NCBI RefSeq assembly: GCF_014931375.1 | Contig: NZ_CP063117.1 | Span: forward strand, 186,001-250,000 | Length of the DNA: 64,000 nt | Source of the DNA: Haemophilus parainfluenzae | GTDB lineage: Bacteria; Pseudomonadota; Gammaproteobacteria; Enterobacterales; Pasteurellaceae | Direction: 5' to 3' | Part shown: piece by piece, positions 37,463-49,128 of the stretch | How positions within the stretch are numbered: the first letter of the stretch is position 1 | Layout: each line of letters begins with the position of its first letter | Translations under genes and position numbers: made by a program | The notes under the pieces: generated by a model | The model's input: the letters and a program-made list of their open reading frames with translations, nothing else | The model's database searches: none | What the model was told of the DNA's origin: nothing

Positions 37463-38764
37463 TTAACTTGCTTTCGTTACTAATAAATTTGCTAAAGTTT
37501 TCACACCAATTCCGGTTGCACCAACCGCCCATAAATCACTACCTGATTTACGATAAGTGGCCGAACAATCAATATGTAACCAACGTTGTTGATAGTTTTT
37601 CACAAAATACGATAAAAATGCCGTTGCAGTACTTGCGCCCGCGACAACCGGCGCTGTACCTGTATTTGCAATATCCGCAAAAGAAGAGGTAATTTGGCTA
37701 CGATGAAATTCTTCGAAAGGTAAACGCCAGAACGGTTCATTTTCTTCTTTGGCAGCTTGAAATAGGCTATTTACCAACGCATCATCCATAGAAAGCACGC
37801 TGTGGTAATCATTACCGACTGCCACTTTCGCTGCACCGGTTAAGGTTGCACAATCAACAATAAATTGTGGATTTTGACTATCGCCTTCAATTAAGCCATC
37901 CGCCAATACTAAACGGCCTTCCGCATCAGTATTTAGAATTTCAGCTGTAACACCATTTTTATATGTGATGATATCACCTAATTTAAACGCATTACCGCTC
38001 ACCAAGTTTTCTGCGCAGCATAGATAAAGTTTAACTCGTTGATTTAAACCGTGCGCAATGGCAAATCCTAATGCACCTGTTAATAATGCTGCGCCACCCA
38101 TATCGGTACGCATGGTACTCATACCATCACTTGGTTTGATGCTGTAACCACCACTATCAAAAGTAATACCTTTACCAACCAAGCACGCTAATACAGGCGC
38201 ATTTGGGTCATTAGTCGGATTAAAATCTAATTGCAACATAGCGGGCGGATTAATAGAACCACGACCCACAGTAAAGATCCCATGGTAACCTTGCTCTTTT
38301 AATGCTTCACCAGAAATGATTTGAAAACTGACCGCACTTTTATCGGCATAATTTTCGGCTTGTTTAGAAATAAACTCAGCCGCGCGTTCTGCTAATTTAA
38401 TTGGAGTAAGAGTTTGTGCCGGTTCATTAATAATGCCACGTACAAAATCACCACATTCAATACGCGCTAATAACTCATCTTGCGGCTCATCATCTAAGTG
38501 AGGAAACTCAATCGAATAATCTTGCTTCGCTGTGTAAAAACCTTGATAAAATGCCCAGCAATTTTCTAATTCCCATGCATCACCCACAAGTTCAACGTCT
38601 TTAATGCCTTGTCCACGTAATTTACGTGCGGCTTTTTGCACTAAAACAAGGTTCGATTTTTCATCATCTTTAAGATGAATAACGGCTTGATCTTGATTAA
38701 AACTTAAAATGGCATTTTTGCCCCAACTCTCCGAAGCGGGAGCTATCGATAATGTAATTTGCAT
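37463..38764 (-). CDS. pepB: Peptidase B (M17 leucyl aminopeptidase family)
   Basis: Metal-dependent cytosolic aminopeptidase. Active-site blocks are [19 protein letters not shown] (Lys and Asp ligands) and [14 protein letters not shown] (Asp, Glu, Arg). The length of 433 matches E. coli PepB (427). It marks the right flank of the polysaccharide locus; rmlB starts 18 bp upstream on the same strand. An uptake signal lies inside the gene. Confidence 0.95.
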   Translation of the reverse strand: MQITLSIAPASESWGKNAILSFNQDQAVIHLKDDEKSNLVLVQKAARKLRGQGIKDVELVGDAWELENCWAFYQGFYTAKQDYSIEFPHLDDEPQDELLARIECGDFVRGIINEPAQTLTPIKLAERAAEFISKQAENYADKSAVSFQIISGEALKEQGYHGIFTVGRGSINPPAMLQLDFNPTNDPNAPVLACLVGKGITFDSGGYSIKPSDGMSTMRTDMGGAALLTGALGFAIAHGLNQRVKLYLCCAENLVSGNAFKLGDIITYKNGVTAEILNTDAEGRLVLADGLIEGDSQNPQFIVDCATLTGAAKVAVGNDYHSVLSMDDALVNSLFQAAKEENEPFWRLPFEEFHRSQITSSFADIANTGTAPVVAGASTATAFLSYFVKNYQQRWLHIDCSATYRKSGSDLWAVGATGIGVKTLANLLVTKAS

Positions 38765-38782
38765 GTGGTTCTTCTCCTTTAT

Positions 38783-39796
38783 TTATCTATTATTCTCTAG
38801 GTACCATTTTACCGTTTGACGAAGTCCTTGTTCAAAGGTTATTTGCGGTTGCCAACCTAATTCTGCATGAATTTTAGAACAATCCAATGAATATCGTACA
38901 TCGTGACCTGGTCGGTCTTTTACAAAAGTAATTAAACCTTCGTAATACTTAATGTGATTAGGCTTATTTGGCAACAGTTCTTCGAGTAACTCACAAATCA
39001 TTTTAACTACTTCAAGGTTTGTTCTTTCACAATTTCCGCCAATATTATAGCTTTCCCCGACTCGACCTTTTGTTAAAACTAAATATAAGGCTTGAACATG
39101 ATCTTCCACAAATAACCAATCACGAATCTGCTGCCCATCACCATAAATTGGCAAAGGCTTGCCCATCACAGCACTTGAAATCATTAAAGGGATAAGCTTT
39201 TCAGCGTGTTGATAAGCTCCATAGTTATTGGAACTGTTTGTGATAATCACCGGCAAACCATAAGTGCGATGCCAAGCGTGCACCAAATGGTCACTCGCCG
39301 CTTTTGAGGCTGAATAAGGGCTACTCGGATGATAAGGAGACTGTTCAGTAAAGGCAGGATCAGAAAGGGATAAATCCCCATACACTTCATCTGTAGAAAT
39401 GTGGTGAAATCGAAAGGTCGTTTTTTTAGCTTCGTCTAAGGTATACCAATAATTCTTAGCAACCTCTAACAATGTATAAGTACCCACAATATTGGTTTGA
39501 ATAAAATCAGCCGATCCCGTAATAGAACGGTCAACATGACTTTCTGCCGCCAAATGCATCACCGCATCTGGCTGATATTTTTCAAAAATGCTTTCTATCA
39601 CCTTAAGATCACAGATATCAACTTTTTCAAAAGCATACCGAGTACTATTTTCTATGTCTTTTAAGGATGATTGATTTGCAGCATAAGTCAGCTTATCAAC
39701 ATTGATAACAGAATCTTGAGTATGATTAATGATGTATCGAATGAGGGCGGAACCGATGAAGCCAGAACCACCGGTGACGAGAATTTGCTTCATCAA
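38783..39796 (-). CDS. rmlB: dTDP-glucose 4,6-dehydratase
   Basis: NAD-dependent short-chain dehydrogenase that makes dTDP-4-keto-6-deoxyglucose. The Rossmann motif TGGSGFIGS is at residues 8-16, [12 protein letters not shown] is the active-site region, the catalytic Asp-Glu is in STDEVYGD, and YxxxK is YSASK. There are 337 residues. No rmlA, rmlC or rmlD is in the window, so the final dTDP sugar (rhamnose, a 4-amino-6-deoxy sugar or other) cannot be told. It could equally be named rffG. It overlaps the wbaP-like gene by 4 bp. Confidence 0.92.
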   Translation of the reverse strand: MMKQILVTGGSGFIGSALIRYIINHTQDSVINVDKLTYAANQSSLKDIENSTRYAFEKVDICDLKVIESIFEKYQPDAVMHLAAESHVDRSITGSADFIQTNIVGTYTLLEVAKNYWYTLDEAKKTTFRFHHISTDEVYGDLSLSDPAFTEQSPYHPSSPYSASKAASDHLVHAWHRTYGLPVIITNSSNNYGAYQHAEKLIPLMISSAVMGKPLPIYGDGQQIRDWLFVEDHVQALYLVLTKGRVGESYNIGGNCERTNLEVVKMICELLEELLPNKPNHIKYYEGLITFVKDRPGHDVRYSLDCSKIHAELGWQPQITFEQGLRQTVKWYLENNR

Positions 39797-41208
39797 TAGG
39801 CCCCTGTTTTCTTACAAACTACTTTAGCCGTTTTAAGTAAGATCACAATATCATTCCATAAAGACCAGTTTTTAGCATACCAGGTATCGAAATAAACTCG
39901 CGTATCATAGCTCACGTTATTCCGCCCACTTACCTGCCATAAACCCGTCATTCCAGGTTTAGCCATAAGGTAATAATCAACGTCCTCTTGATAATAAGAC
40001 AATTCTTCTTTCACTATAGGACGAGGTCCAACTAAACTCATCTCACCTTTAAGTACATTCCAAAGCTGTGGTAGTTCATCTAAACTTCTCGCTCTTAACC
40101 ATTTTCCAATTGGTGTAATGCGTGGATCATCTTTAAGTTTGAAGTCTTTTTCCCATTCTAATCTAGCATTTTCATCCGTTGCTAAAATCTTTTCTAACAC
40201 TTCATCTGAATTATTCACCATTGTTCGAAACTTCAAACATTTGAATTTCTTTTTGTACTGACCAATTCTTGGATGCTCGTATATGAAATTACCGCCATCC
40301 CTTGTAATTATAAAATATAAAGGAATACAAAATGGTAACAATAAAAGCAAGAGAAAAGATGAGCCTAAGATATCAAAGGTTCTTTTAACAATCTTAGATG
40401 AACGTTTTGCTAAATTATTATTTACTCTAAAAAGCACCATTTCCTGGCTAAATAAAAAAGACATATCCGTGCCATAAAGTGGAATACCTCGGAAATCAGG
40501 AATTACTGAAATAGAACGGCATCCTTTACGAATTAAATAACGCAACCAGAAATCTTGCTTAATCTTATTTTCTTCATCAATTGCTAAAATAAACTGGGTA
40601 AATTCTGGGGAGACTAATTTCATGAGTAACTCAGGGTTATGACGCATAACGGGAATACCCTCAATAAACTCTGAATGGTAATCTTCTGTTGTCACAAATA
40701 ATTTTATGTCAAATCCTAAATACGATTCGTTATTTAAAGCGTTAAATACCTCTTTAGCATTTTTCCCATTGCCAATAATGATGGTTTCTTTTAGATACAT
40801 TCCGCTTTTTATTAAAAGATTTTTTACAAAAATTCGGGAGAAAGGAAGTCCAACAAAGATACAAATCCAAGTTACAGACCAGAAATAACGGGAAACATAT
40901 AGACGAGAAAAGGCAACAATCGCCAATTCAATAATGAAAAGAATCAATAAGGTACGGATAATTTCTTTTAATTCAAACCAAAACGGTTTGCGGTAAGTAT
41001 AGTGCCGTAATCGTATCCAAAACCACAACACACCAACGAAAGATACACAGGCGTGAATCAATACATAGGTATTAAATTCTTCCAAAGGAAAATAAAAACG
41101 GCCGCCACGGGCGATATCTAACACTTCATAAGCAATAAATAATGAACTAAAAAGTGTTAAAAAATCAGTAGCTAACAAAATAAATTTACACCACGTAATT
41201 TTATGCAT
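39793..41208 (-). CDS. wbaP: Undecaprenyl-phosphate sugar-1-phosphate transferase, WbaP type
   Basis: Initiating enzyme that puts the first sugar phosphate (galactose in WbaP proper) on undecaprenyl phosphate. The N-terminal half has four membrane segments and a CoA-binding-like domain ([12 protein letters not shown]). The C-terminal half from about 275 is the bacterial sugar transferase domain: [63 protein letters not shown]. The length of 471 fits WbaP (476). A phosphogalactosyl first sugar is inferred. The presence of an ABC exporter in the same locus is notable. Confidence 0.9.
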   Translation of the reverse strand: MHKITWCKFILLATDFLTLFSSLFIAYEVLDIARGGRFYFPLEEFNTYVLIHACVSFVGVLWFWIRLRHYTYRKPFWFELKEIIRTLLILFIIELAIVAFSRLYVSRYFWSVTWICIFVGLPFSRIFVKNLLIKSGMYLKETIIIGNGKNAKEVFNALNNESYLGFDIKLFVTTEDYHSEFIEGIPVMRHNPELLMKLVSPEFTQFILAIDEENKIKQDFWLRYLIRKGCRSISVIPDFRGIPLYGTDMSFLFSQEMVLFRVNNNLAKRSSKIVKRTFDILGSSFLLLLLLPFCIPLYFIITRDGGNFIYEHPRIGQYKKKFKCLKFRTMVNNSDEVLEKILATDENARLEWEKDFKLKDDPRITPIGKWLRARSLDELPQLWNVLKGEMSLVGPRPIVKEELSYYQEDVDYYLMAKPGMTGLWQVSGRNNVSYDTRVYFDTWYAKNWSLWNDIVILLKTAKVVCKKTGAY

Positions 41209-41218
41209 AGTGAAATCC

Positions 41219-41989
41219 TTATCTTAGAAATTTCCGTTTTAATAAATTAATCGCTTTTTTTAACAAATTCTCGCCTTCCAAATTAACTACCGGAATTTCA
41301 CAAAACTTTAACTGATGATAAACCAACCAAACATTGAATAGACGCTCAGCAATAAAACCAAAGACTCTTTTTTGGTAGCTATCATACTGGGTTATATCTA
41401 TTCGCCTTTCTAATTCAAACAAAATAGGGAAAAGCCATTCACAGTATTCTGATGCTTTCTCTGATGACATGACAAACATATTATAAATATGTATCTTTCT
41501 ACCTTGCATAATTGCATCAAAGCTCGTTATGTACTCAGGATGCAATTCAGAAATAATTTCCCTTGTACAATTCAGATCCTTAACATGATGGGCATGTTGG
41601 TAGTGAGAATAAATTGATTCAATAAAATAATTTCGTTTTTTCGGTAAAATTGCTTCATATTTTTCTAGAAGAGATAGCAACTCTCTTTCTGATGCAATAT
41701 GCTGTTTCTTCAAACATAACTTTTTACCTGCAAAATAACGTCGATAGTGTACTAACCCAACATATTGGTTATTTTTAAAGATACCATTTTGCCAAGCCCA
41801 ATAAAGTCCTGTTAATTCACAAAAACTACTATTTTTTTCAGCTATATTCACACCAATGCTATCTTGGTAAAACCTTTCATTTTTTAGATCACTTGTAGTC
41901 TTCCCTCCCACAAAAAGCGGGCAATAGCATGCAGAATCTGGAAACTCATAGTCTTTATGCGTAATCACTAATACAGTAAGCTTTTGCAT
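41219..41989 (-). CDS. DUF4422 family glycosyltransferase
   Basis: A 256-residue protein. The N-terminal pattern (TVLVITHKDYEFPD, GVNIAEKNSSFCELTGLYWAWQN, YVGLVHYRRYF) is that of DUF4422, often annotated as capsular or LPS glycosyltransferase. It has a basic C-terminal tail (KKAINLLKRKFLR) that could bind the membrane. Donor and acceptor are unknown. It lies between the wbaP-like gene (10 bp) and a GT2 gene (1 bp), so is part of the operon. Confidence 0.82.
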   Translation of the reverse strand: MQKLTVLVITHKDYEFPDSACYCPLFVGGKTTSDLKNERFYQDSIGVNIAEKNSSFCELTGLYWAWQNGIFKNNQYVGLVHYRRYFAGKKLCLKKQHIASERELLSLLEKYEAILPKKRNYFIESIYSHYQHAHHVKDLNCTREIISELHPEYITSFDAIMQGRKIHIYNMFVMSSEKASEYCEWLFPILFELERRIDITQYDSYQKRVFGFIAERLFNVWLVYHQLKFCEIPVVNLEGENLLKKAINLLKRKFLR

Positions 41990-41990
41990 A

Positions 41991-42917
41991 TTATTTTAAG
42001 TAATCCTTATGATGAGTAAAATCACCCATTATGCCATGAACAATCCCTCTAACAGCAATATTTAACTTAGAAAAACTCGGTTTTGTAAATAAATAAAACC
42101 ACAATGTTTTAAGTATAAATGCAGAAACATGCAAATAGCTACTATATTTTTTATAATTGGATACGGCATTTCTACACATGCAATAAAGCTTCAACTTCGA
42201 TGGTGTATCATTAAAATGTAGTTTGTTAAAAAACATCGGCGTACCTAATGATTCATCTTTAGGGTGATAAAAATAAGCATCCACGATAGAAGCAATATCT
42301 ACACCATATTTTTTCATTCTTGCCGTGTATTCCATATCATCCCCCCAAATAAAATACTCTTTTAAAGGGAAACCGACCTTTTCAACCACTTTCGATGAAA
42401 GCAGAATACCGTTAAATGGAATAACAATACCGTCTATTTTTTCTTTGATTTCTAACGTATTCAGATCAGCTAAAGTATCTAATCTTTTCAACGTTGAAGG
42501 TAATCGCATAGGAAAACAAAAGTTATTTGATTGTTTAATATCAAGCACTAATGGACCTAAATAATTATTTTCTGTTGCAAATGGGAGTAACTTATCTAGA
42601 CAATCTGCAGCAGGAACACCATCATCATCCATCAACCAAATATAATCAAAACCTTGTTCAAACGCATACTTGATCCCTTCATGGAACCCACCTGCCCCGC
42701 CCATATTTTCGGGCAACGTGATTAAAGTAAAAGCATCATTGTTTATCCAGCCATGCTCATCTAAAAAATCGGCTGTACCATCAGTACTGGCATTATCAAT
42801 CACCACAACATGAGATAAAGGATGTGTTTGGGCTTTCAACGCATTTAAACAATTTAATAATAATACTTTGCGGTTAAACGTTACAACCACCGCACAAATT
42901 GATTTTTCAGCATGCAT
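41991..42917 (-). CDS. Glycosyltransferase family 2, candidate galactofuranosyltransferase
   Basis: A GT-A enzyme. I start at ATG 42917 (GAG 6 bp upstream) although the frame is open 12 codons further. The nucleotide-sugar site VVVTFNRKVLLLNCLNAL and VVIDNASTDGT are followed by the metal motif WLMDDDG. The triple-Asp form occurs in rhamnosyl- and galactofuranosyl-transferases. The neighbouring glf, which makes UDP-Galf, makes galactofuranose the better guess. Size 308 residues from this start. Confidence 0.83.
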   Translation of the reverse strand: MHAEKSICAVVVTFNRKVLLLNCLNALKAQTHPLSHVVVIDNASTDGTADFLDEHGWINNDAFTLITLPENMGGAGGFHEGIKYAFEQGFDYIWLMDDDGVPAADCLDKLLPFATENNYLGPLVLDIKQSNNFCFPMRLPSTLKRLDTLADLNTLEIKEKIDGIVIPFNGILLSSKVVEKVGFPLKEYFIWGDDMEYTARMKKYGVDIASIVDAYFYHPKDESLGTPMFFNKLHFNDTPSKLKLYCMCRNAVSNYKKYSSYLHVSAFILKTLWFYLFTKPSFSKLNIAVRGIVHGIMGDFTHHKDYLK

Positions 42918-42991
42918 AATCAACTCAATTTTATTTAAACAAAAGCCATACACGAAATCGTATATGGCTTTATTTCTAGACTCGCTATACT

Positions 42992-44155
<1,164 letters not shown>

Positions 44156-44160
44156 CTATA

Positions 44161-45264
44161 TCATTCTTTAAAATATTTAGTTCTTAGACTCATAAAAGGT
44201 TTTTCGATAGAGTAAAACGACAAGGCTGCCATACCAATAATAAATGGTAATCTAATCAAATTGTTCCCTATACTTTCTGCTAAGGTAGTTGGTTCTGACA
44301 AATTTAATAAATCTGACACAATCATAGCAACAGGAAGATGTAAAAGATAAATAGAAAAACTCAAACTACCTAACCAAGAAAAAAACTTACTTAATCCTGC
44401 CACTAATTTATTTGAGGGGATATCAATCATTAAATAGGAAACAATTATAATTCCGTAAAAAACAGCTTCCAAAGGGAAATCAATAACAGAAGATAAGAAT
44501 TTATTCTGTTCAGCTGGAATGTTATACTTTAGAATAAATGTTAAACTGGCAATAGATAAAATAATTAAAGAAAGAAGAACCAATCTATTTTTAGTAAATA
44601 CTTTTTCTATATACAACACACCGAATAATATACCAATAACAAATTGATCAATTCTCCCCACTATTGAATGATACAAATTATAATATATCCATCTATCATT
44701 AAGGAAAACAATCATTCCTCTAAACATCATCATCATCAAAATCAGCAAAAAGAGATATTTTTTTCCATATTTAGCATAAAAAGAAATTAAAAATGGAAAT
44801 AGCAAATAAAATTGAAACTCAACAGCTATAGTCCAAATAGGACCTGAAGGAAAATATTCCTGTCCCCAGCCTGTATCAGGATTCCCTGTATTCAACTGAA
44901 GAGTAAATACTCTTAAAATATCTAAAGGAGATGAGTTCGCTCTATTTACAGTTATTACAGCAAAAACAACTAAAGTAAGTAAAGGTAAAATCCTTAGTAC
45001 TCTATTATAAATAAATTTCCAGTAGATTATCTGTTTCTTTCCTCCCGCACAAATTAAGGTAAATAGAAAAGCACTTAAAACTAGAAAAAGACTAACGCCG
45101 GTATGTCCATGCTCAACCCAAACCCTAGAAATTTTTTCAAATATATTTGAATAAGTAAAATTATTAAAATTAATTCCTTTGAAATGAAAAAAAACAACTA
45201 ATATGGCAGCAAAAAACCTTAAATGGTCCAGTCTAGACAGGTATATAAAATTCTTAGACTTCAT
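44161..45264 (-). CDS. Membrane acyltransferase (acyltransferase 3 / OafA family)
   Basis: A 367-residue protein with about ten membrane helices. The family signature LDHLRFFAAILVVFFHF (the catalytic His at the end of helix 1) and the later GWGQEYFPSGPIWTIAVEFQFYLLFPF are present. Such proteins O-acetylate sugars of LPS or capsule. It has no C-terminal SGNH domain. Base composition is strongly AT-rich. It is 8 bp downstream of a GT2 gene and belongs to the locus. The sugar target is unknown. Confidence 0.88.
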   Translation of the reverse strand: MKSKNFIYLSRLDHLRFFAAILVVFFHFKGINFNNFTYSNIFEKISRVWVEHGHTGVSLFLVLSAFLFTLICAGGKKQIIYWKFIYNRVLRILPLLTLVVFAVITVNRANSSPLDILRVFTLQLNTGNPDTGWGQEYFPSGPIWTIAVEFQFYLLFPFLISFYAKYGKKYLFLLILMMMMFRGMIVFLNDRWIYYNLYHSIVGRIDQFVIGILFGVLYIEKVFTKNRLVLLSLIILSIASLTFILKYNIPAEQNKFLSSVIDFPLEAVFYGIIIVSYLMIDIPSNKLVAGLSKFFSWLGSLSFSIYLLHLPVAMIVSDLLNLSEPTTLAESIGNNLIRLPFIIGMAALSFYSIEKPFMSLRTKYFKE

Positions 45265-45271
45265 ATAGTCC

Positions 45272-46276
45272 TCACTTCAATAAAAATCTTCTAATAAAAT
45301 TATATTTATTTGCTAATAGTTTAGCCCGATAGCTAAGTTTAACTCCACCCAATTTATATTTTTTCCATAGCATAATTACTATTTTATCAACTTTAGAAAA
45401 ATAAGTATCTTTATTACAATTATATAACTCATCAACAAAGGATGAATTAAGAATCTTATCAAGAACATTATCCCTTAATTTAATATTTTTCTCATGCCAT
45501 AGATAATAAAATAGACAACCTCTTATTTTAATATAAAGCCAATGAGATAAAAAAGCCTGCTCAAACTCGTTAAGTGGATAGGTAGAGAACATTTTTAATT
45601 GAGTTGATATAACAGACTTTTCATAATCCCAATATTTTTCATCATATTTATTAGTTGCGGAAGATGCATGAGGAATATAATGATACAATCTTTGTCTAAT
45701 TGTTCTTATCCGTCTACAATGCTTTAAGTAATCAGAAATAAACAAAGCATCTTCCCCTAATTTTAGGGTTGTATCAAATTTAATATGATTATCAATTAAA
45801 ATATCTCTTTTAAAGAGTTTATTTACAGAAAAATTAGTATATTGAACATAATTATACATACTTGGCTTAGATAAAAAGGATCTAATATCCATATAACCAT
45901 CTGATACAGGGAACCACTGCTCATCAATGCTACAAACAACAAGATCTGCGTTTCTTATATTTTTTACCAAAGAATAGAGAAAATTATTTTCAACAAAGTC
46001 ATCAGCATCGTGAAAAACAATATATTTTCCACAAGCAATCTCAATTCCTTTATTTCTAGCTGCTGACACCCCAAGATTTTCCTGTGTGAAAAACTTTATT
46101 CTTTTATCTTGAGAATATTCTTTTTCTAAATGAGAATAATCTTTTTTACTTCCATCATTAATAAGCAGCACTTCAAAATTTATAAAGCTTTGCTCCAGAA
46201 TAGAATCTAGAGCCTTTCTTAGCATAAGATGAGGTGTATTGTAAAACGGTATTATAATAGATACATCGACTAACAT
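45272..46276 (-). CDS. Glycosyltransferase family 2
   Basis: A GT-A transferase of 334 residues from ATG 46276 (GGAG about 9 bp upstream; a TTG six codons earlier is possible). Motifs are SIIIPFYNTPHLMLRKALDSILEQS, VLLINDGSK, GVSAARNKGIEIACGKYIVFHDADD (DxD metal site). It is the capsular/LPS type. AT-rich codon use (many TTA, AAA, ATA) contrasts with the housekeeping genes. Sugar unknown. Confidence 0.85.
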   Translation of the reverse strand: MLVDVSIIIPFYNTPHLMLRKALDSILEQSFINFEVLLINDGSKKDYSHLEKEYSQDKRIKFFTQENLGVSAARNKGIEIACGKYIVFHDADDFVENNFLYSLVKNIRNADLVVCSIDEQWFPVSDGYMDIRSFLSKPSMYNYVQYTNFSVNKLFKRDILIDNHIKFDTTLKLGEDALFISDYLKHCRRIRTIRQRLYHYIPHASSATNKYDEKYWDYEKSVISTQLKMFSTYPLNEFEQAFLSHWLYIKIRGCLFYYLWHEKNIKLRDNVLDKILNSSFVDELYNCNKDTYFSKVDKIVIMLWKKYKLGGVKLSYRAKLLANKYNFIRRFLLK

Positions 46277-46280
46277 ATAA

Positions 46281-47297
46281 TTACACTCCCTCAAAAATAT
46301 TAATTTTTCTCTTTTTATCTCTAAGCGTTTGGATTTTACCCACTATGCTATATCCAAAGAAACCAACTTTTCTTAAAAACTTAACTGCCCCATTTTCTAT
46401 ACTATTATAATAATCAGGATAATTCGCTTTTAATTCTCTATCAAACGCAATTAGCGCATCTTTATGCTCTTTAGTACCATTTAAGGCAAAAAAGAATATA
46501 TATTGCCACTCACATACCCAATGTAATCTTTCTTTAAAAATCTTTTTAGTTCTCTCTGAAGTTATATTTTTCTTTTCATAATCTAACATTACCGATAACA
46601 TTTTGAGATGATCTCGCCAATTTTTTCGAACACCCTCTATGCTCATACTTTGACCATTTCTAGCCAATCTATAGTAATAAATAGGTAATTCGTAATAAGA
46701 GAACGTCTTGCAGAATCCCATAACCTTCAATACAAATTCAACATCAGTATAGAAACATTTCTCTGTGATAGTGACATGATTATTTTTTAAAATATCCAAT
46801 TTCACAGTTACAGTATGCATCGCAGGACAAAATAAAGGTATTTCAGATATTAAAATATCTTTTCTCCAAGGGATATCCCACCCTGAGGATAGTGTTCTTA
46901 AAATAGCTCCATTCTTATCGGAAAAAGTTGTGAAAGGAGAATGAATCAGATCTGCATTTGTATTTTTGAGATAGAGAATAAAATCATCTAAATTTTCATG
47001 AGAAAAATAATCATCACCATCTAATTGTTTAAAATACTTACCCGTGCCAATCTCAATTCCTTTATTTAATGTTGATCCCCAGCCACCATTTTCCTTTGTA
47101 ACTAATTTAAAAGTATTAGGGTATCTTTCTTCATATTTTTTGGCTATCTCAGCAGTATCATCTTTAGAACCATCATCAACTATTAAGATTTCAAGTTCAT
47201 CCTTATACACAGAATTAGTAAATGGTTCTAATGCTTCATCTAAATATTTAGAAACATTATATGCAGCAATAGATACAGTTAAAATTTTTTGGTTCAT
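46281..47297 (-). CDS. Glycosyltransferase family 2
   Basis: A 338-residue GT-A transferase. Motifs are TVSIAAYNVSKYLDEALEPF, ILIVDDGSKDDTAEIAKKY, ENGGWGSTLNKGIEIGTGKYFKQLDGDD (metal-binding DGDD). The C-terminal part is basic. It is 7 bp after the broken acyltransferase gene and ends 4 bp before the next GT2 start. Sugar unknown. Confidence 0.86.
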   Translation of the reverse strand: MNQKILTVSIAAYNVSKYLDEALEPFTNSVYKDELEILIVDDGSKDDTAEIAKKYEERYPNTFKLVTKENGGWGSTLNKGIEIGTGKYFKQLDGDDYFSHENLDDFILYLKNTNADLIHSPFTTFSDKNGAILRTLSSGWDIPWRKDILISEIPLFCPAMHTVTVKLDILKNNHVTITEKCFYTDVEFVLKVMGFCKTFSYYELPIYYYRLARNGQSMSIEGVRKNWRDHLKMLSVMLDYEKKNITSERTKKIFKERLHWVCEWQYIFFFALNGTKEHKDALIAFDRELKANYPDYYNSIENGAVKFLRKVGFFGYSIVGKIQTLRDKKRKINIFEGV

Positions 47298-47304
47298 TAC
47301 GTCC

Positions 47305-48352
47305 TCACTTTAAATAGTTTTCAATATATCTATATGAAATTTCAGAAAATATAGCCATTATTACAATACCTAATATAAAACTCCCACAACCTTCAGTAAA
47401 ACTAAAATAGGAATATACCTCTTTCACTAGAAACCAAGAAAACATATGAGAGCAATAAATTGAATAAGAACGACTAGCTATCCAATCAATACTTTTATTA
47501 ATATATTTTAAATCAATATAAAAATATCCATTACCACTTATAGCTAACAACACCATGATACTAGCAATCATTGCAGATATACTAATATTAAGATTAGGAT
47601 ATTCAGAAAAAACTCTTAGCACTCCAGAAAGAATAATTACTAGAGACAAAGAAATAATAGTTTTCCAAAATATACTAACTCTAAAAATCTCTTTTAATTT
47701 AGATTGTGGAACATGCTGTAAAAGGTAAAATATAATTACACCATATAATATAGAATCAAACCTAAACAAATACACATAATCTGCCCCACCAAATCTAAAA
47801 AAGGTCATCAAAAAAAATAAAAAACAAACTTAAATATATAGAAACCCTTTTACCTAAAAAAACATATATAATTGAGAATAAAATAAACACTTGCAACTCA
47901 AGCGAGACAGCCCAGTACACCCCAAACCAACCAACATCCGTTGTTTCTGTAAAATTACGAAGAAACATAATAGTAGACAGGAATTTCTTTGTTTCAATTA
48001 TTGAGTCTTGCCATGGATATTGATTTTTACTTAACAACCCAAAAATAAAGATAATGCTAGCCCAAAAATAAACATTTGGAGCTAATCTCTTAAATTTTTT
48101 TACTAGAAACATCAAAAGAGTTTCAACCTTCCCAATTTCTTTTTCAGCTGATGCTTTTAAAAAACGCTCTAAAGAATAAATGAGAAAATATCCAGCAAGT
48201 ACAAAAAAAATCTCTACCCCTGTAGAGGTAAAGAATAAACGCTGAAGCTTTATAACATAATCTTGCCAACTTGGAGGAACAATAGCCAGCCCATGAACTA
48301 CTAAGACCATTATAATTGCAATGGCCCTTAAGCCTTGAATTTCTTTAATCAT
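47305..48352 (-). pseudogene. Acyltransferase 3 family gene split by a frameshift
   Basis: Two overlapping frames make one acyltransferase 3 protein. The upstream half (47795-48352, 185 codons) starts MIKEIQGLRAIAIIMVLVVHG, the family's catalytic helix, and runs to a stop after IFFDDLF. The downstream half (47305-47811) begins within the overlap and continues to a normal C-terminus ending IENYLK. The break lies at an A8/T8 run (47810-47817) near a second A6 run. Removing one base from the T8 run would join ...LFFIF to LMTFFRFGG. It may be decayed, phase-variable, rescued by slippage, or a sequencing error. Intact length would be about 350 residues. Confidence 0.8.
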
Positions 48353-48396
48353 AATACCAATATATCAACTGCTTTTTTATTTAAGTAAGGCTCACA

Positions 48397-49128
48397 CTAC
48401 TCTGCATATAGCGGAATCACATCCTCTGCCTTCCCCACTGCCTTTACGATACCTTTATCAATCCAAATAACATTCTGACAAAGCTCTTTTACCTGTTCAA
48501 TAGAATGCGAAACAAATAAAAGTGTTGTTCCATCTGAAAGCATTTTCTCCATACGAAGCTTACATTTTTCTTGGAATGCTGCATCGCCCACAGCCAATAC
48601 TTCATCCACAATTAAGATTTCTGGTTTCACAATCGTTGCAACAGCAAATCCAAGTCTCGCAGCCATACCTGATGAAAAGTTTTTAAGTGGTACATCTACA
48701 AAATCTTGCAGTTCCGCAAACTCAATAATCTCATCAAAATGTTGCGCCATAAAAGCCTTTTTATGACCAAGTAATGCTCCATTAAGATAAATATTTTCTC
48801 TTGCAGTCAGCTCACCATCAAAACCAGCCCCTAACTCAATCAATGGCGCAATATTACCGCGCACCTCTACAGTACCTTTATAGGGTTTTAAAATACCACA
48901 AATTAACTTTAAAAGAGTCGACTTACCAGAACCATTGGTACCAATTAATCCCCAAGACTCACCTTTCTTCACTTCAAGATTAACATCTTTTAATGCTAAA
49001 AACTCTTGGAACATAAGTTCCCCCTTTAGCATTTTAATCACATACTCTTTTAAGCCATTATATTGTTCGGTTGCTTTATTAAAACGCACCGTAGCATTAG
49101 TGACTTTAATTACTGTTTCTTTATTCAT
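48397..49128 (-). CDS. wzt: Polysaccharide ABC exporter ATPase (Wzt, short form)
   Basis: A 243-residue ATPase that powers O-antigen export. Walker A GTNGSGKST is at residues 63-71, signature NFSSGMAARLGFA, Walker B ILIVDEVLAVGD, and H-switch VSHS. The sequence ends near residue 243, so the C-terminal carbohydrate-binding domain found in E. coli O8/O9a Wzt is absent. This is like KpsT/TagH and the Klebsiella O2a-type exporters, where chain end recognition is not needed for export. The start overlaps the wzm stop by one base. Confidence 0.92.
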   Translation of the reverse strand: MNKETVIKVTNATVRFNKATEQYNGLKEYVIKMLKGELMFQEFLALKDVNLEVKKGESWGLIGTNGSGKSTLLKLICGILKPYKGTVEVRGNIAPLIELGAGFDGELTARENIYLNGALLGHKKAFMAQHFDEIIEFAELQDFVDVPLKNFSSGMAARLGFAVATIVKPEILIVDEVLAVGDAAFQEKCKLRMEKMLSDGTTLLFVSHSIEQVKELCQNVIWIDKGIVKAVGKAEDVIPLYAE

